DNA of 33,242 nucleotides from Bacteroidales bacterium (lineage in GTDB: Bacteria; Bacteroidota; Bacteroidia; Bacteroidales; UBA3663): contig JAUNCV010000004.1 of the NCBI GenBank assembly GCA_030526445.1, positions 390 through 33,631 on the forward strand. Direction: 5' to 3'. Position 1 is the first letter of the stretch. Each line of letters begins with the position of its first letter. The notes beneath the pieces were generated by a model, which was not told where the DNA came from, did not search any database, and saw nothing but the letters and a program-made list of their open reading frames with translations. Below are positions 24,212 to 33,174 of this stretch, one piece after another. The position numbers and the translations under genes are program-made.

Positions 24212-26467
24212 ATGACAAAAATTGATTTGAAAATATTCACCCTATTGCTGAGTTGGCTTCTTCCAGTTCAGTTGCTTGCACAGGCATTCATCTACCCTTC
24301 AGGCACACTGCGTAACGAGAAGGGCGAGCCTTTCGATGCTTCGGTTTATCCTCGCGTACTCTTTTATGACACTGAGGCTGAAGCAAAGGAGGACTATGAG
24401 CGTCTGAACGCCAAACCACCTAAGCAGCCCCTCACCGACCATGTCGTTGAGGTGGACGAAGCTGGCTATTTTGCCATTGAAGATGGTGTGAGCGAAGCAG
24501 GTTGGCTTATCTTCTTTGTAGATAACGGCACTCCTAAACTCGAGAAAATCAATGGCCGCAAGAAGATAGATGTGAAAATGTCGGGCGCTATCAACCTGAA
24601 AGGCGTCACCATTGACCATACCCGCCCAGACAAACCCGTGGAGATTGTTCCAGTGGTATTCGACAAATGGATCAGAATGCAGAACATGATTCCTGTGCCA
24701 CAAGAGATGGCTCAGTCGAACTATCGTCTCATTTTCCAGCCTTATCTGCTCGAATATGCTGATGGCAAGAACGCAGACACCATTGAATGGTGCCGCCCTG
24801 TTGTGGCTGATGGTAGCGAGTTTCATGCCACACAGAAGAGACGCATGGGCTTTGATATGCGCAACGACAAACTGAACAACTACCTCTCTCCAGAGAACTT
24901 GGCCAGCGGCAATATGGTGATGTGGAGAGACTCGGTTGAGATGCCAAACCCAAGAAGCGGTAAGTATCGTGTATTCGGCATCACCAACATGGAGGATTAT
25001 AGCAGCACCGTGTATTATGACAACTATGTCATGGTTCGCGGTTTGCGTCGCCCACTCAAATATCTTGAGGTAGCTCCTTGCACTGTCGATCTCGACCCAA
25101 TGAAGCAAAACCCCAACACGGGCAAATATCTCTATGTACGCAATCCACAGAAGGAGTCGCACTCGTCAGACAACGAGTTGCACCTCACCTTCCTCTATAA
25201 CTCTCCTCAGCTTGACCCTGTAAATCCGAAGAATGAACAGGAGATGAACCTGCTGATTTCGAGCCTGACCGAAGTATTCCGTACTAAGGGCGCCAGTGTG
25301 CGTGAGGTTCGTTTTGTGGGTATTTCTTCACCTGAAGGTAGCTATCAGGGCAATATTTCGCTCTCAAGAGCACGTATTGCAACCGTCAAGAATGCAGTTG
25401 TAAGCCGTCTGTCGGCTATGGGTCGTGCCAACTTTGTAGCACCAGAAGAGGCAGGTGTGGCACCTTGGGATTCGGTAGTACCACTGCTGCAGAAAATGGG
25501 CTATTACGAAACAGCCCGCAAGGTAGAAGAGATTTGCAACAGTACTACCAACCACGATATGCGCTCGAACCGCATTGCGGCATTGGATGACTATGAGAGT
25601 GTAGTCAAGAGCGTATTCCCACAGTTGCGTAAGGTAACCTGTCACTGCCGCTTCGAGATTTTCCGTAAGCCAACCGACAAGGAGATTCTCCAAAGCTACA
25701 ACACAGACCCAGCCTATCACAATGGCACAGTCGAAGTGCCTCTCTATGAATATGGTCGTCTTTTTGAGTTGCTCAAGGATTCTGTTCCTGTAAGAGAAAT
25801 GGAGGCGCTCTACAAGCGAGCCTTGGACCTTTCTTTCAAACTCAAGCGTCCTTGGCACTTGCCTGCTAACCTGCTGGCAACCTCTTATCTGCAACGCGAT
25901 ACAGTTGATTTGAACGTACTTCGACCATTCCTTGACTTCAAGGGTAAGATCAACCAATACTCTGACTTGAAGAATATGGAGGAGCTTTGGGCCAACCAGA
26001 TGCTGATGTATATGAAGGCATACGAAGGCGATACAGCCCGCTTCATGGCTCAGGAACTGGAGAAAGCAGCAGATGTGGATATTGACAACTACGATTTGCC
26101 TCTCAGTTTTGCCAACCAGGCAGAGTTCCAGACCAACCAGCGCGTATTGACAACATTGCTCAATTCGAGCCCTCAGAATAAGGTTGTGATGTTCCTGGCT
26201 ATGTCTGATGACTCTTACGACCAGTCGGCCTTAGAGGCTTGGAAAGATCTTGACCAGAGCAAAGCCGTAACCTGGTATTTACGCTCGGTAATTGAGAGCC
26301 GCATCGACCCAGAATGTGAAAATGAAGAGGGACACGAAGCATTACTCAGATGCAGGGAGCTTGACGAGAGATTCTATGAAGAGAGCGAATTTGATGCCGA
26401 TCTTTCAGGTCATCTCGTAAGCTTTGCCAAAGGCCCTTGGCTGGCTAAACAAAAATCAGCACAATAA
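24212..26467 (+). CDS. OmpA-like/DUF3868-like fimbrial-locus protein
   Basis: This is a 751-residue secreted protein with signal peptide MTKIDLKIFTLLLSWLLPVQLLAQA. The first third is beta-rich. Around residues 368-385 the phrase FVGISSPEGSYQGNISLSRAR strongly resembles the peptidoglycan-binding OmpA-C segment (G-x-x-S-P-E-G, then L-S-x-x-R-A). The last third (about 500-740) is helical and TPR-like. DUF3868 proteins of Bacteroidales fimbrial operons have this order of elements, so that family is the best guess. It may tie the outer-membrane assembly to the cell wall. It lies 28 bases after the DUF3575 gene and 23 before the large barrel gene. Confidence 0.62.
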   Translation: MTKIDLKIFTLLLSWLLPVQLLAQAFIYPSGTLRNEKGEPFDASVYPRVLFYDTEAEAKEDYERLNAKPPKQPLTDHVVEVDEAGYFAIEDGVSEAGWLIFFVDNGTPKLEKINGRKKIDVKMSGAINLKGVTIDHTRPDKPVEIVPVVFDKWIRMQNMIPVPQEMAQSNYRLIFQPYLLEYADGKNADTIEWCRPVVADGSEFHATQKRRMGFDMRNDKLNNYLSPENLASGNMVMWRDSVEMPNPRSGKYRVFGITNMEDYSSTVYYDNYVMVRGLRRPLKYLEVAPCTVDLDPMKQNPNTGKYLYVRNPQKESHSSDNELHLTFLYNSPQLDPVNPKNEQEMNLLISSLTEVFRTKGASVREVRFVGISSPEGSYQGNISLSRARIATVKNAVVSRLSAMGRANFVAPEEAGVAPWDSVVPLLQKMGYYETARKVEEICNSTTNHDMRSNRIAALDDYESVVKSVFPQLRKVTCHCRFEIFRKPTDKEILQSYNTDPAYHNGTVEVPLYEYGRLFELLKDSVPVREMEALYKRALDLSFKLKRPWHLPANLLATSYLQRDTVDLNVLRPFLDFKGKINQYSDLKNMEELWANQMLMYMKAYEGDTARFMAQELEKAADVDIDNYDLPLSFANQAEFQTNQRVLTTLLNSSPQNKVVMFLAMSDDSYDQSALEAWKDLDQSKAVTWYLRSVIESRIDPECENEEGHEALLRCRELDERFYEESEFDADLSGHLVSFAKGPWLAKQKSAQ

Positions 26468-26490
26468 ATTAACAAAAAAACGAAACAGCT

Positions 26491-28329
26491 TTGAAGCGTA
26501 GATTACTATATAGTATGACCGTATTGGCCTGCTGCCTCATGGGCAGCGGGGCAACTCACGCGTCGGCACAAGAGGCCGATTCAACCACTACTGCAAAGAA
26601 AACGCCTAAAGGCTTCAATGCGCTTGAGTATGTGAACCAAGGCATCTGGAGAGGCAACAACCTGCCTTTCTCGAACAAGCAGTGGCATGACAATATTTAT
26701 ATATTTGCCGGTGTGGGTGCAGAGGGTCTTTCGAACAACAAGCTCGACCTCAGTCTTGGTACAATGACTTATGTGGGCATTGGTAAAGATGTAACAAAGA
26801 ACCACACCCTGCGTCTGGCCTTTGACTACACCAACAACCGCCGCACCATTGGCGACCCGCTGGATAGATGGGGCGTTTCACTGGCACACCTTTTCAATAT
26901 CTCGGGCTACACTATGGGCTACGACCCCAACCGCCGCATTGAGTTCTCAACTCTTGTGGGTGGAGGTTATCAGCACTCAGACTTAGGTAGCAAGAGCGCC
27001 TCTGGTTTCAGAGGATGGGTAGGCTTTCAGGCAAAATTTCACGCACAGCGCCACATAGATTTGGCTTTGGAGCCCTTCCTGGGCATCAGCACCTACAAGT
27101 TGATGATGGCAGAGAGACCTGACCGCCTTTACCAGCTCACTTATGGTGCCAGCTTTAATGTGAGATATAAATGGCATCACGACCAGTTTGAATATCACAA
27201 TCGTGCCAGCCATCTTATCTATGGCAACTTCTATTCGGCCAGCATGGGTGCAGCCATGCCTATCTCAGATCTTGAGGGTTTTGGTGTAGGTCCGACAGCT
27301 GCCATTGGTTTGGGTCGATGGATGGTACCGGGTTTGGGTGTCAAACTGACATTCACTGGAGCAAACATGACCTGGCACAAGGCCGACTATTCGGCTGAGG
27401 TGACCGAAGACAAGCCATACGTTCGCAACGAGAATACCAGTTATCTGGGTGGACGTCTGGAGTTGGTTTGGGAGCCAACCATCTTCTTCCATCGATATAA
27501 CGAATACAAGAACTTCCAGCTTCGTTTCCTGGCAGGTGGCGAGTTCGGATATATGGAGAAGAAGAATTACAACCGACCCATCACTGGCATGTATGGCGGC
27601 CCTACTGCAGCCATTCAGTTTGCTTATCGTTGCGAAGAGGACAAACTGCTTTATATTGAGCCTCGCTTCACCATGGCCAACTATCAGGTGCCTTATGAGC
27701 GCATCAAGGCATACAAACATTTTGCAGACAACATGATAAGCCTGAATGTGGGTATGGAGGTGAACGAACCTGTTATCTCGCGCAGAAAGGTGAACGCCTA
27801 CCTTCGACCCTATTTCCGCAAGATGTTACTCTTCAATTTGGAAGGCGGCATCAATGTCCCCATCTTCCCTACTCACTATGCTAAAAACATCAAGCCTGGC
27901 ACCTATCTTGGTTTGATTGCTCATTATCACTTGACACCGGAACATGGTTTTGCTGTTCATGCCGACTACAACCACCTCAACCTGGACATGGAGAAGGGTA
28001 AGCAGTCTGTACACTTGGTATCGTTGACTCACCAATATCGATTGGATGCAACCAACGCCATCTTAGGCTATGACCCCAAGCGCAGATATCATCTGGCTGT
28101 CTTTGCCGGCCCGACAGTGAGCTACAGAGTAAAACTCGACAGCAATCAGTCAGATAAGATTTATGTAGGTGCAGAAACAGGATTCCAGATTAAGTATAAC
28201 TTCACAGAATACTTTGGTTTCTACCTGTCACCACAAATCAAACTTTATCCAACCGACATTCTCCAGAACGGAAGTGACGGCCTCGACAGAATTGTTAACA
28301 TCGCTGCCGGCGTGCAGTTCAAATTGTAA
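26491..28329 (+). CDS. Large outer-membrane beta-barrel protein of the fimbrial operon, TTG start
   Basis: This is a 612-residue protein with a signal peptide and many alternating aromatic/hydrophobic strands (for example HTLRLAFDYTNNRR, FQLRFLAGGEFGYME, GFYLSPQIKLYP), ending IVNIAAGVQFKL. This is typical of an outer-membrane barrel. I do not recognise the family. The TTG at 26491 was chosen as start because it supplies the positively charged KRRLLYS segment needed before the hydrophobic core. The only in-frame ATG near, at 26515, would remove it, and a stop lies seven codons upstream. It could be the pore or platform through which pilins are exposed, or a receptor; this is inference from position only. 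Confidence 0.65.
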   Translation: MKRRLLYSMTVLACCLMGSGATHASAQEADSTTTAKKTPKGFNALEYVNQGIWRGNNLPFSNKQWHDNIYIFAGVGAEGLSNNKLDLSLGTMTYVGIGKDVTKNHTLRLAFDYTNNRRTIGDPLDRWGVSLAHLFNISGYTMGYDPNRRIEFSTLVGGGYQHSDLGSKSASGFRGWVGFQAKFHAQRHIDLALEPFLGISTYKLMMAERPDRLYQLTYGASFNVRYKWHHDQFEYHNRASHLIYGNFYSASMGAAMPISDLEGFGVGPTAAIGLGRWMVPGLGVKLTFTGANMTWHKADYSAEVTEDKPYVRNENTSYLGGRLELVWEPTIFFHRYNEYKNFQLRFLAGGEFGYMEKKNYNRPITGMYGGPTAAIQFAYRCEEDKLLYIEPRFTMANYQVPYERIKAYKHFADNMISLNVGMEVNEPVISRRKVNAYLRPYFRKMLLFNLEGGINVPIFPTHYAKNIKPGTYLGLIAHYHLTPEHGFAVHADYNHLNLDMEKGKQSVHLVSLTHQYRLDATNAILGYDPKRRYHLAVFAGPTVSYRVKLDSNQSDKIYVGAETGFQIKYNFTEYFGFYLSPQIKLYPTDILQNGSDGLDRIVNIAAGVQFKL

Positions 28330-28349
28330 TCTCAGTAAAAAGTATCAAT

Positions 28350-29567
28350 ATGCTTAAAAAATACAACCGTCTGTTCGGCGCCTTCTGCGCTGTTTCAGCC
28401 CTCATGAGCCTCTCGACAGCATGTTCTTCAGACAACAATCTGGAGAACGATATGGAGAATCTTGAGGAAAGAGAAGCTATCCAATTGAACTATACATGCC
28501 CTACTCTTGAAGTTGAGAGTAGAGGTTACGGCAGTGTAGGTCCATACATTGGCAAGGATTCCATAATCTGGAACAAGTATCCTGTTTATGTTTATTCTAT
28601 CTTCAGAGAGGCAGATGATTTCAACTTCGATGTTCAGGACGAAGATCATCTTGTGCCAACATTCCTGTTAGGTGGCAAAGACTCTCTTTATATGGGTCAC
28701 AGAGGTACTGTATATTCAAAAGAAACAAAAGGCAGCATCTCTTTCTCAAATACCACATATTACCCAATGGTGGGCACATACCGCTTTATGGGTTATCACG
28801 TCGATGATGCCAAAACTACAGCAGCAAAAAAGATTGAAAATGCCTCAAAACTGCAGATTGATGTAGAGTATGATGGCACTCAGGATATCATGGTGGCTAC
28901 TGACACCAAATATTATTCGACACAAACTGCACGAAAGGGACAGATTCCGAACCTTGTCTTCAAACATCAGCTTGCCCGTCTCAATGTTTACGTTGTTGCA
29001 GGTGATACCTCGGCTGTTGTTAGAAACCCCAAGGACACTCTTGGCATCAAGACCAAAATGACCAAAGCATACAACAATGATAAAGATAAAGTATTTGTAA
29101 AGAAACAGGGTGTATTCCTTGATTCTCTCTTTATCAACGACCAGTTCAGCAAGGGTTATCTTTTGGTTTCTGCCGATTCTTGTGCATGGCGCTTTACAAC
29201 TGACAAGAAGGCCAACTTTAAGATGGCAATGGACGCAAAAATGATTAAGGACAACTTGAATGGCGGACAGATAACCAAGGTTCCTCAGTATTTAGGAGAG
29301 GTTCTTGTAAAGCCTGAGACCAGTTACTATACTGATTTTAACATCTCAGAATACGTTAATCAGATTCCTGATACAATTGCTCCAGACAAACGTCATAGAA
29401 AATACAGCAAAATCAAGATTGCTCCACCTAAGGGAAAGACCAGATTCTCGCCCGGTTACAGCTACGACGTGAAGATTACTGTTTATTCAATGGAGAATAT
29501 TGCAGTAACGGCACAGTTGACCCCATGGAACCCTGGAGGTAGCACAACGATTGATCCAGACAATTAA
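28350..29567 (+). CDS. Fimbrillin-family lipoprotein
   Basis: This is a 405-residue lipoprotein with lipobox SLSTAC (C25) followed by SSDNNLENDME. It is a paralogue of the 762-residue protein: EVESRGYGSVG (R58) against NVESRGFGTVG, FMGYHVDDAK against FMGYHLDDAE, FKHQLARLNVYVVAGDTSAV against FKHELSRITFQVVGGDANAV, and WNPGGSTTIDPD against WAAGGSSVVDPE. It lacks the long insert and the C-terminal extension, so it represents the basic form and could be the stalk subunit. It is the last gene of the operon, 20 bases after the barrel gene and just before the terminator. Confidence 0.78.
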   Translation: MLKKYNRLFGAFCAVSALMSLSTACSSDNNLENDMENLEEREAIQLNYTCPTLEVESRGYGSVGPYIGKDSIIWNKYPVYVYSIFREADDFNFDVQDEDHLVPTFLLGGKDSLYMGHRGTVYSKETKGSISFSNTTYYPMVGTYRFMGYHVDDAKTTAAKKIENASKLQIDVEYDGTQDIMVATDTKYYSTQTARKGQIPNLVFKHQLARLNVYVVAGDTSAVVRNPKDTLGIKTKMTKAYNNDKDKVFVKKQGVFLDSLFINDQFSKGYLLVSADSCAWRFTTDKKANFKMAMDAKMIKDNLNGGQITKVPQYLGEVLVKPETSYYTDFNISEYVNQIPDTIAPDKRHRKYSKIKIAPPKGKTRFSPGYSYDVKITVYSMENIAVTAQLTPWNPGGSTTIDPDN

Positions 29568-29586
29568 ATAATCATTCCATAAATAA

Positions 29587-29616
29587 TTAGGGCAGCCTCA
29601 TTTGAGACTGCCCTAA
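29587..29616. terminator. Bidirectional terminator between the fimbrial operon and trpB2
   Basis: TTAGGGCAG (29587-29595) pairs with CTGCCCTAA (29608-29616). Inside, CTCA pairs with TGAG, giving a long hairpin with a two-base loop. The flanks (CTTATTTTATC on plus, TTATTTAT on minus) are moderately T-rich, so it can serve both convergent units. Confidence 0.8.
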
Positions 29617-29638
29617 CTTATTTTATCATTAACAAGAT

Positions 29639-31009
29639 TTACTTGATAATCTGCTCCAACTCGCTTACATTCTTCTGAACATCCTCATCGCTCACCTCAT
29701 AGTCGTGAAGCGAACCAGAAAGATACTGATCGTAAGCGCTCATATCGATAAGACCATGGCCTGAGAGATTGAAGAGAATTACCTTCTCCTCACCAGTCTC
29801 CTTGCACTTCTCTGCCTCACGAATAGCTGCTGCAATAGCGTGGCATGACTCAGGAGCAGGAATGATGCCCTCAGCCTTGGCAAAGATAAGACCCGACTTG
29901 AAGGTCTCGGTCTGCTGAATATCAACAGCCTCCATATAACCATCCTTCAAAAGCTGAGAGATGATAACACCAGCACCATGGTAACGAAGACCACCTGCAT
30001 GGATGTTGGCTGGCATGAAGTTGTGACCCAAGGTGTACATAGGGAGCAATGGAGTAAGACCAGAGAGATCACCAAAATCATACTGGAACACACCACGGGT
30101 AAGCTTAGGACATGACGCAGGCTCTGCTGCAATGAAGCGAGTCTTCTTGCCATCCTTGATGTTGTGGCGCATGAATGGGAACGAAATACCACCGAAGTTT
30201 GAACCGCCACCGAAGCAGCCAATCACAACATCTGGATATTCGCCTGCCATCTCCATCTGCTTTTCTGCCTCAAGGCCGATGATGGTCTGATGCAAAGCTA
30301 CGTGGTTGAGTACAGAGCCCAATACATACTTACAGTTAGGAGTAGTCATGGCCAACTCAACTGCCTCAGAAATAGCTGTACCCAAAGAACCCTGGTTCAT
30401 AGGGTCCTTGGTGAGGACATCCTTACCAGCACGGGTTGACATAGAGGGCGAAGGAGTTACCTGTGCACCAAAGGTCTGCATAATAGAGCGACGATAAGGC
30501 TTCTGCTCGTACGAAATCTTTACCTGATATACAGCAGCCTCAATGCCAAATACTCGGGCAGCATAAGAAAGAGCTGCACCCCACTGACCAGCACCTGTCT
30601 CGGTAGTGACATTAGTGATACCTTCCTGCTTGCAGTAGTAAACCTGAGCAAGCGCCGAATTGAGTTTATGAGAACCAATAGGGCTCACACTCTCATTCTT
30701 GAAGTAAATGTGGGCAGGAGTACCCAAAGCCTTCTCCAAACCATAGGCACGAACCAATGGAGTAGAACGATAGTATTTATAAAGATCACGCACCTCTTCT
30801 GGAATATCAATCCATGCATCGGTGGTGTTGAGTTCCTGATGGGCCAATTCCTTGGCGAAAAGTGGATAGAAATCCTCCTCCTTCATAGGCTGCTTGGTAG
30901 CAGGGTTAAGTGGAGGAAGTGGCTTGTTAGGCATATCTGCCTGAATGTAATACCACTGGCGAGGGATATCCTCTTCTGCCAGGAAGTAACGCTTCTGTTT
31001 TGTGCTCAT
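29639..31009 (-). CDS. trpB: Tryptophan synthase beta chain, TrpB2 type
   Basis: This 456-residue PLP enzyme condenses indole with serine. The PLP lysine is K115 in SPIGSHKLNSA, and the phosphate loop is CFGGGSNFGG. The extended N-terminus (RYFLAEEDIPRQWYYIQADMP) and the length beyond 450 residues indicate the TrpB2 subfamily rather than the TrpA-dependent TrpB1. TrpB2 enzymes often use free indole and are found outside trp operons. No other trp gene is near, which fits a stand-alone indole-salvage role. It has its own promoter, divergent from the GH43 gene. Confidence 0.9.
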   Translation of the reverse strand: MSTKQKRYFLAEEDIPRQWYYIQADMPNKPLPPLNPATKQPMKEEDFYPLFAKELAHQELNTTDAWIDIPEEVRDLYKYYRSTPLVRAYGLEKALGTPAHIYFKNESVSPIGSHKLNSALAQVYYCKQEGITNVTTETGAGQWGAALSYAARVFGIEAAVYQVKISYEQKPYRRSIMQTFGAQVTPSPSMSTRAGKDVLTKDPMNQGSLGTAISEAVELAMTTPNCKYVLGSVLNHVALHQTIIGLEAEKQMEMAGEYPDVVIGCFGGGSNFGGISFPFMRHNIKDGKKTRFIAAEPASCPKLTRGVFQYDFGDLSGLTPLLPMYTLGHNFMPANIHAGGLRYHGAGVIISQLLKDGYMEAVDIQQTETFKSGLIFAKAEGIIPAPESCHAIAAAIREAEKCKETGEEKVILFNLSGHGLIDMSAYDQYLSGSLHDYEVSDEDVQKNVSELEQIIK

Positions 31010-31049
31010 TGTTCTTTACTTTTTTAGACAATATTTAGAATAAACGGCA

Positions 31050-31080
31050 CAAAGGTAAGCAAAATATCGCAACACACAAA
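31050..31080 (-). promoter_or_regulatory. Bacteroidetes-type promoter of trpB2
   Basis: On the minus strand, TTTG (31077-31080) is followed by a 19-base spacer and TACCTTTG (31050-31057). The -7 element lies 40 bases before the ATG. No leader-peptide or attenuator structure was seen. Confidence 0.7.
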
Positions 31081-31097
31081 GAAAAATGTAAAAAAAA

Positions 31098-31128
31098 TTG
31101 CAGATTCACTTTATTTTTGTTAACTTTG
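31098..31128 (+). promoter_or_regulatory. Promoter of the GH43 gene
   Basis: TTG (31098-31100), a 20-base spacer and TAACTTTG (31121-31128) fit the TTTG/TAnnTTTG form, with a slightly reduced -33. It starts 17 bases from the trpB2 promoter on the other strand, so the two may interfere. Confidence 0.65.
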
Positions 31129-31156
31129 CACAAGTTAAAACCATATATGTTGTATC

Positions 31157-33151
31157 ATGAACAAGACCTGTATTTCTACATTCCTATCGGCCACAATGGC
31201 CCTGACTGCGTTCGCACAGAATGCTAACACCCCTGCAGGAACAACTGCACAAGACGAAAAAGTAGCGTTTCTTTTCACCTATTTCACTGGCAACTCGCCC
31301 GAACATGAGCAGATCTGCTTCGCTCTCTCAGACGACGGCTACAATTACACCTTGCTCAACCAGGGTTTGCCTGTCATTAAATCAGATTCTATAGCCTTCA
31401 CTCAGTGTGTTCGCGACCCACACATCCTTCGCTCGGAGGATGGCAAACACTTCTACATGGTTGTGACCGATATGAAGAGTGATCTGGGCTGGGCTTCGAA
31501 CCGTGGCATGGTACTGCTTAAGTCGGATGACTTGATCAACTGGCAGCACTCTGCCATCAACATCCCCACCAAATATCCTGAGAAGTGGAAGAATGTGACC
31601 CGCGTCTGGGCCCCAGAGACCATCTATGATAAGGATGCCGGCAAATATATGGTGTTCTATTCGCTGCTTACCAACGATGGCAAGTGTGAATATGACAAGA
31701 TTTTCTACTCGTATGTGAACGAAGACTTCACCGACCTGGAGGGCGAGCCTCAGTACCTTTTCGACAGCGGTTCGGCTACCATCGATGGTGACATTGTATA
31801 TAATGAGGCCGATGGCAAGTTCCATCTCTTCTATAAGAGCGAAGCTTATGGTGGTATTCTGCAGGCGGTGGCCGATCGTCTTACTCCTGCCCCTGGACAG
31901 AAACCAGGCAGCCAGTGGACCAAACTTGAGGGACATGTTGAATTGGGCACAGGCGCTCCTAAAGACCCACGCGCTGTGGAGGGTGTTGGTGTTTGCAAGA
32001 GCCTGGATGGTAAGTCGTGGGTGGTAATGTATGACTGCTACATGGAGGGACACTATCAGTTCTGCAAGTCTGAAGATTTGAAAACCTTCCAATGGGTAGC
32101 CGACACCCAGACCTCTGGTATGTTTACCCCTCGTCACGGCACCATTCTCCCTATCACCCAAGCAGAGAAAGATCGTCTCATTGCACAATGGGGCGACGGC
32201 AAGAACCCAATCCTGCCAGGTTTCCATGCCGACCCAGAGGTGCTTTACAGCAATTTGACCAAGAAATATTATATCTATTCGACCACCGATGGAACTCCTG
32301 GCTGGGGCGGACATGACTTCAGTGTCTTCTCTTCGTCAGACCTGGAAACCTGGACCGATGAGGGCAAGATGCTCGATGTGAAGGGCGATCAGGTGAAGTG
32401 GGCTGTTGGCAATGCATGGGCTCCATGTATCATTGAAAAGAAGGTTGCTAAGAACGAAAGTTCGACCGGCTATAAATATTACTTCTATTTCTCAGCTCAC
32501 AACCCTGTGACCAATACCAAAGAGATTGGTTGTGCCGTGGCAGAGAATCCTGTAGGTCCGTTTGTAGATTGTGGCCACCCAGTTATCACCAAGGCTCAGC
32601 GCCCTGAAGGCCTCGGTGGACAAGAAATTGACGTTGATGTATTCTGCGATCCAAAGTCTGGCAAATACTACCTCTACTGGGGCAATGGCTATATGGCAGG
32701 TGCAGAGCTTAACGACGACATGACTTCGGTTAAGCAAGAGACTATTGTAGATATGACCCCTAAGGGCGGTACTTTGGCCGATTATGCTTATCGCGAGGCT
32801 CCATACGTAATTTACAGAAAGGGCACATACTACTTCCTCTGGAGTGTAGATGACACTGGCGCCGATAACTACCATGTGGCTTATGGCACAAGCAAGAAAC
32901 CTCTCGGCCCTATCGTCGTAGCCGAAGAACCTGTTATCTTGCAGCAAGACCCTGCCAAGAAAATCTATGGAACGGCTCACAACTCTGTACTGCAGCTTCC
33001 GGGCAAGGATGAGTGGTATATTGTTTATCACCGCATCAACGGAAACTACCGTGAACGCCAGCTCTCACCTGGCACTCACCGACAGGTATGCATTGACCGA
33101 ATGAAGTTTGACAAGAAGGGCAGAATCCTCCCTGTGCAACCTACCTGGTAA
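31157..33151 (+). CDS. Secreted glycoside hydrolase with two GH43 domains
   Basis: This is a 664-residue secreted enzyme. Residues 1-20 (ending ALTAFAQ) are a type I signal peptide. The N-domain (about 35-330) has the GH43 base aspartate D87 in VRDPHIL, RVWAPETIYD, an IDGD pair near 210, and a candidate acid E275 in AVEGVGV. The C-domain (about 345-660) has D359 in FHADPEV, WAPCII and GQEIDVDVF near 488-496. GH43 enzymes are mostly arabinofuranosidases and xylosidases acting on plant polysaccharides. No SusC/SusD pair or regulator adjoins it in the window, so the substrate cannot be assigned. It is monocistronic as far as visible. Confidence 0.88.
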   Translation: MNKTCISTFLSATMALTAFAQNANTPAGTTAQDEKVAFLFTYFTGNSPEHEQICFALSDDGYNYTLLNQGLPVIKSDSIAFTQCVRDPHILRSEDGKHFYMVVTDMKSDLGWASNRGMVLLKSDDLINWQHSAINIPTKYPEKWKNVTRVWAPETIYDKDAGKYMVFYSLLTNDGKCEYDKIFYSYVNEDFTDLEGEPQYLFDSGSATIDGDIVYNEADGKFHLFYKSEAYGGILQAVADRLTPAPGQKPGSQWTKLEGHVELGTGAPKDPRAVEGVGVCKSLDGKSWVVMYDCYMEGHYQFCKSEDLKTFQWVADTQTSGMFTPRHGTILPITQAEKDRLIAQWGDGKNPILPGFHADPEVLYSNLTKKYYIYSTTDGTPGWGGHDFSVFSSSDLETWTDEGKMLDVKGDQVKWAVGNAWAPCIIEKKVAKNESSTGYKYYFYFSAHNPVTNTKEIGCAVAENPVGPFVDCGHPVITKAQRPEGLGGQEIDVDVFCDPKSGKYYLYWGNGYMAGAELNDDMTSVKQETIVDMTPKGGTLADYAYREAPYVIYRKGTYYFLWSVDDTGADNYHVAYGTSKKPLGPIVVAEEPVILQQDPAKKIYGTAHNSVLQLPGKDEWYIVYHRINGNYRERQLSPGTHRQVCIDRMKFDKKGRILPVQPTW

Positions 33152-33174
33152 TAAGAAAAAACAGATAGAAAAGA

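Noticed and set aside
16172..29567. Phase-variable (invertible) promoter or site-specific recombinase for the fimbrial operon
   Set aside because: No inverted-repeat pair flanking the promoter and no recombinase gene was found in the window.
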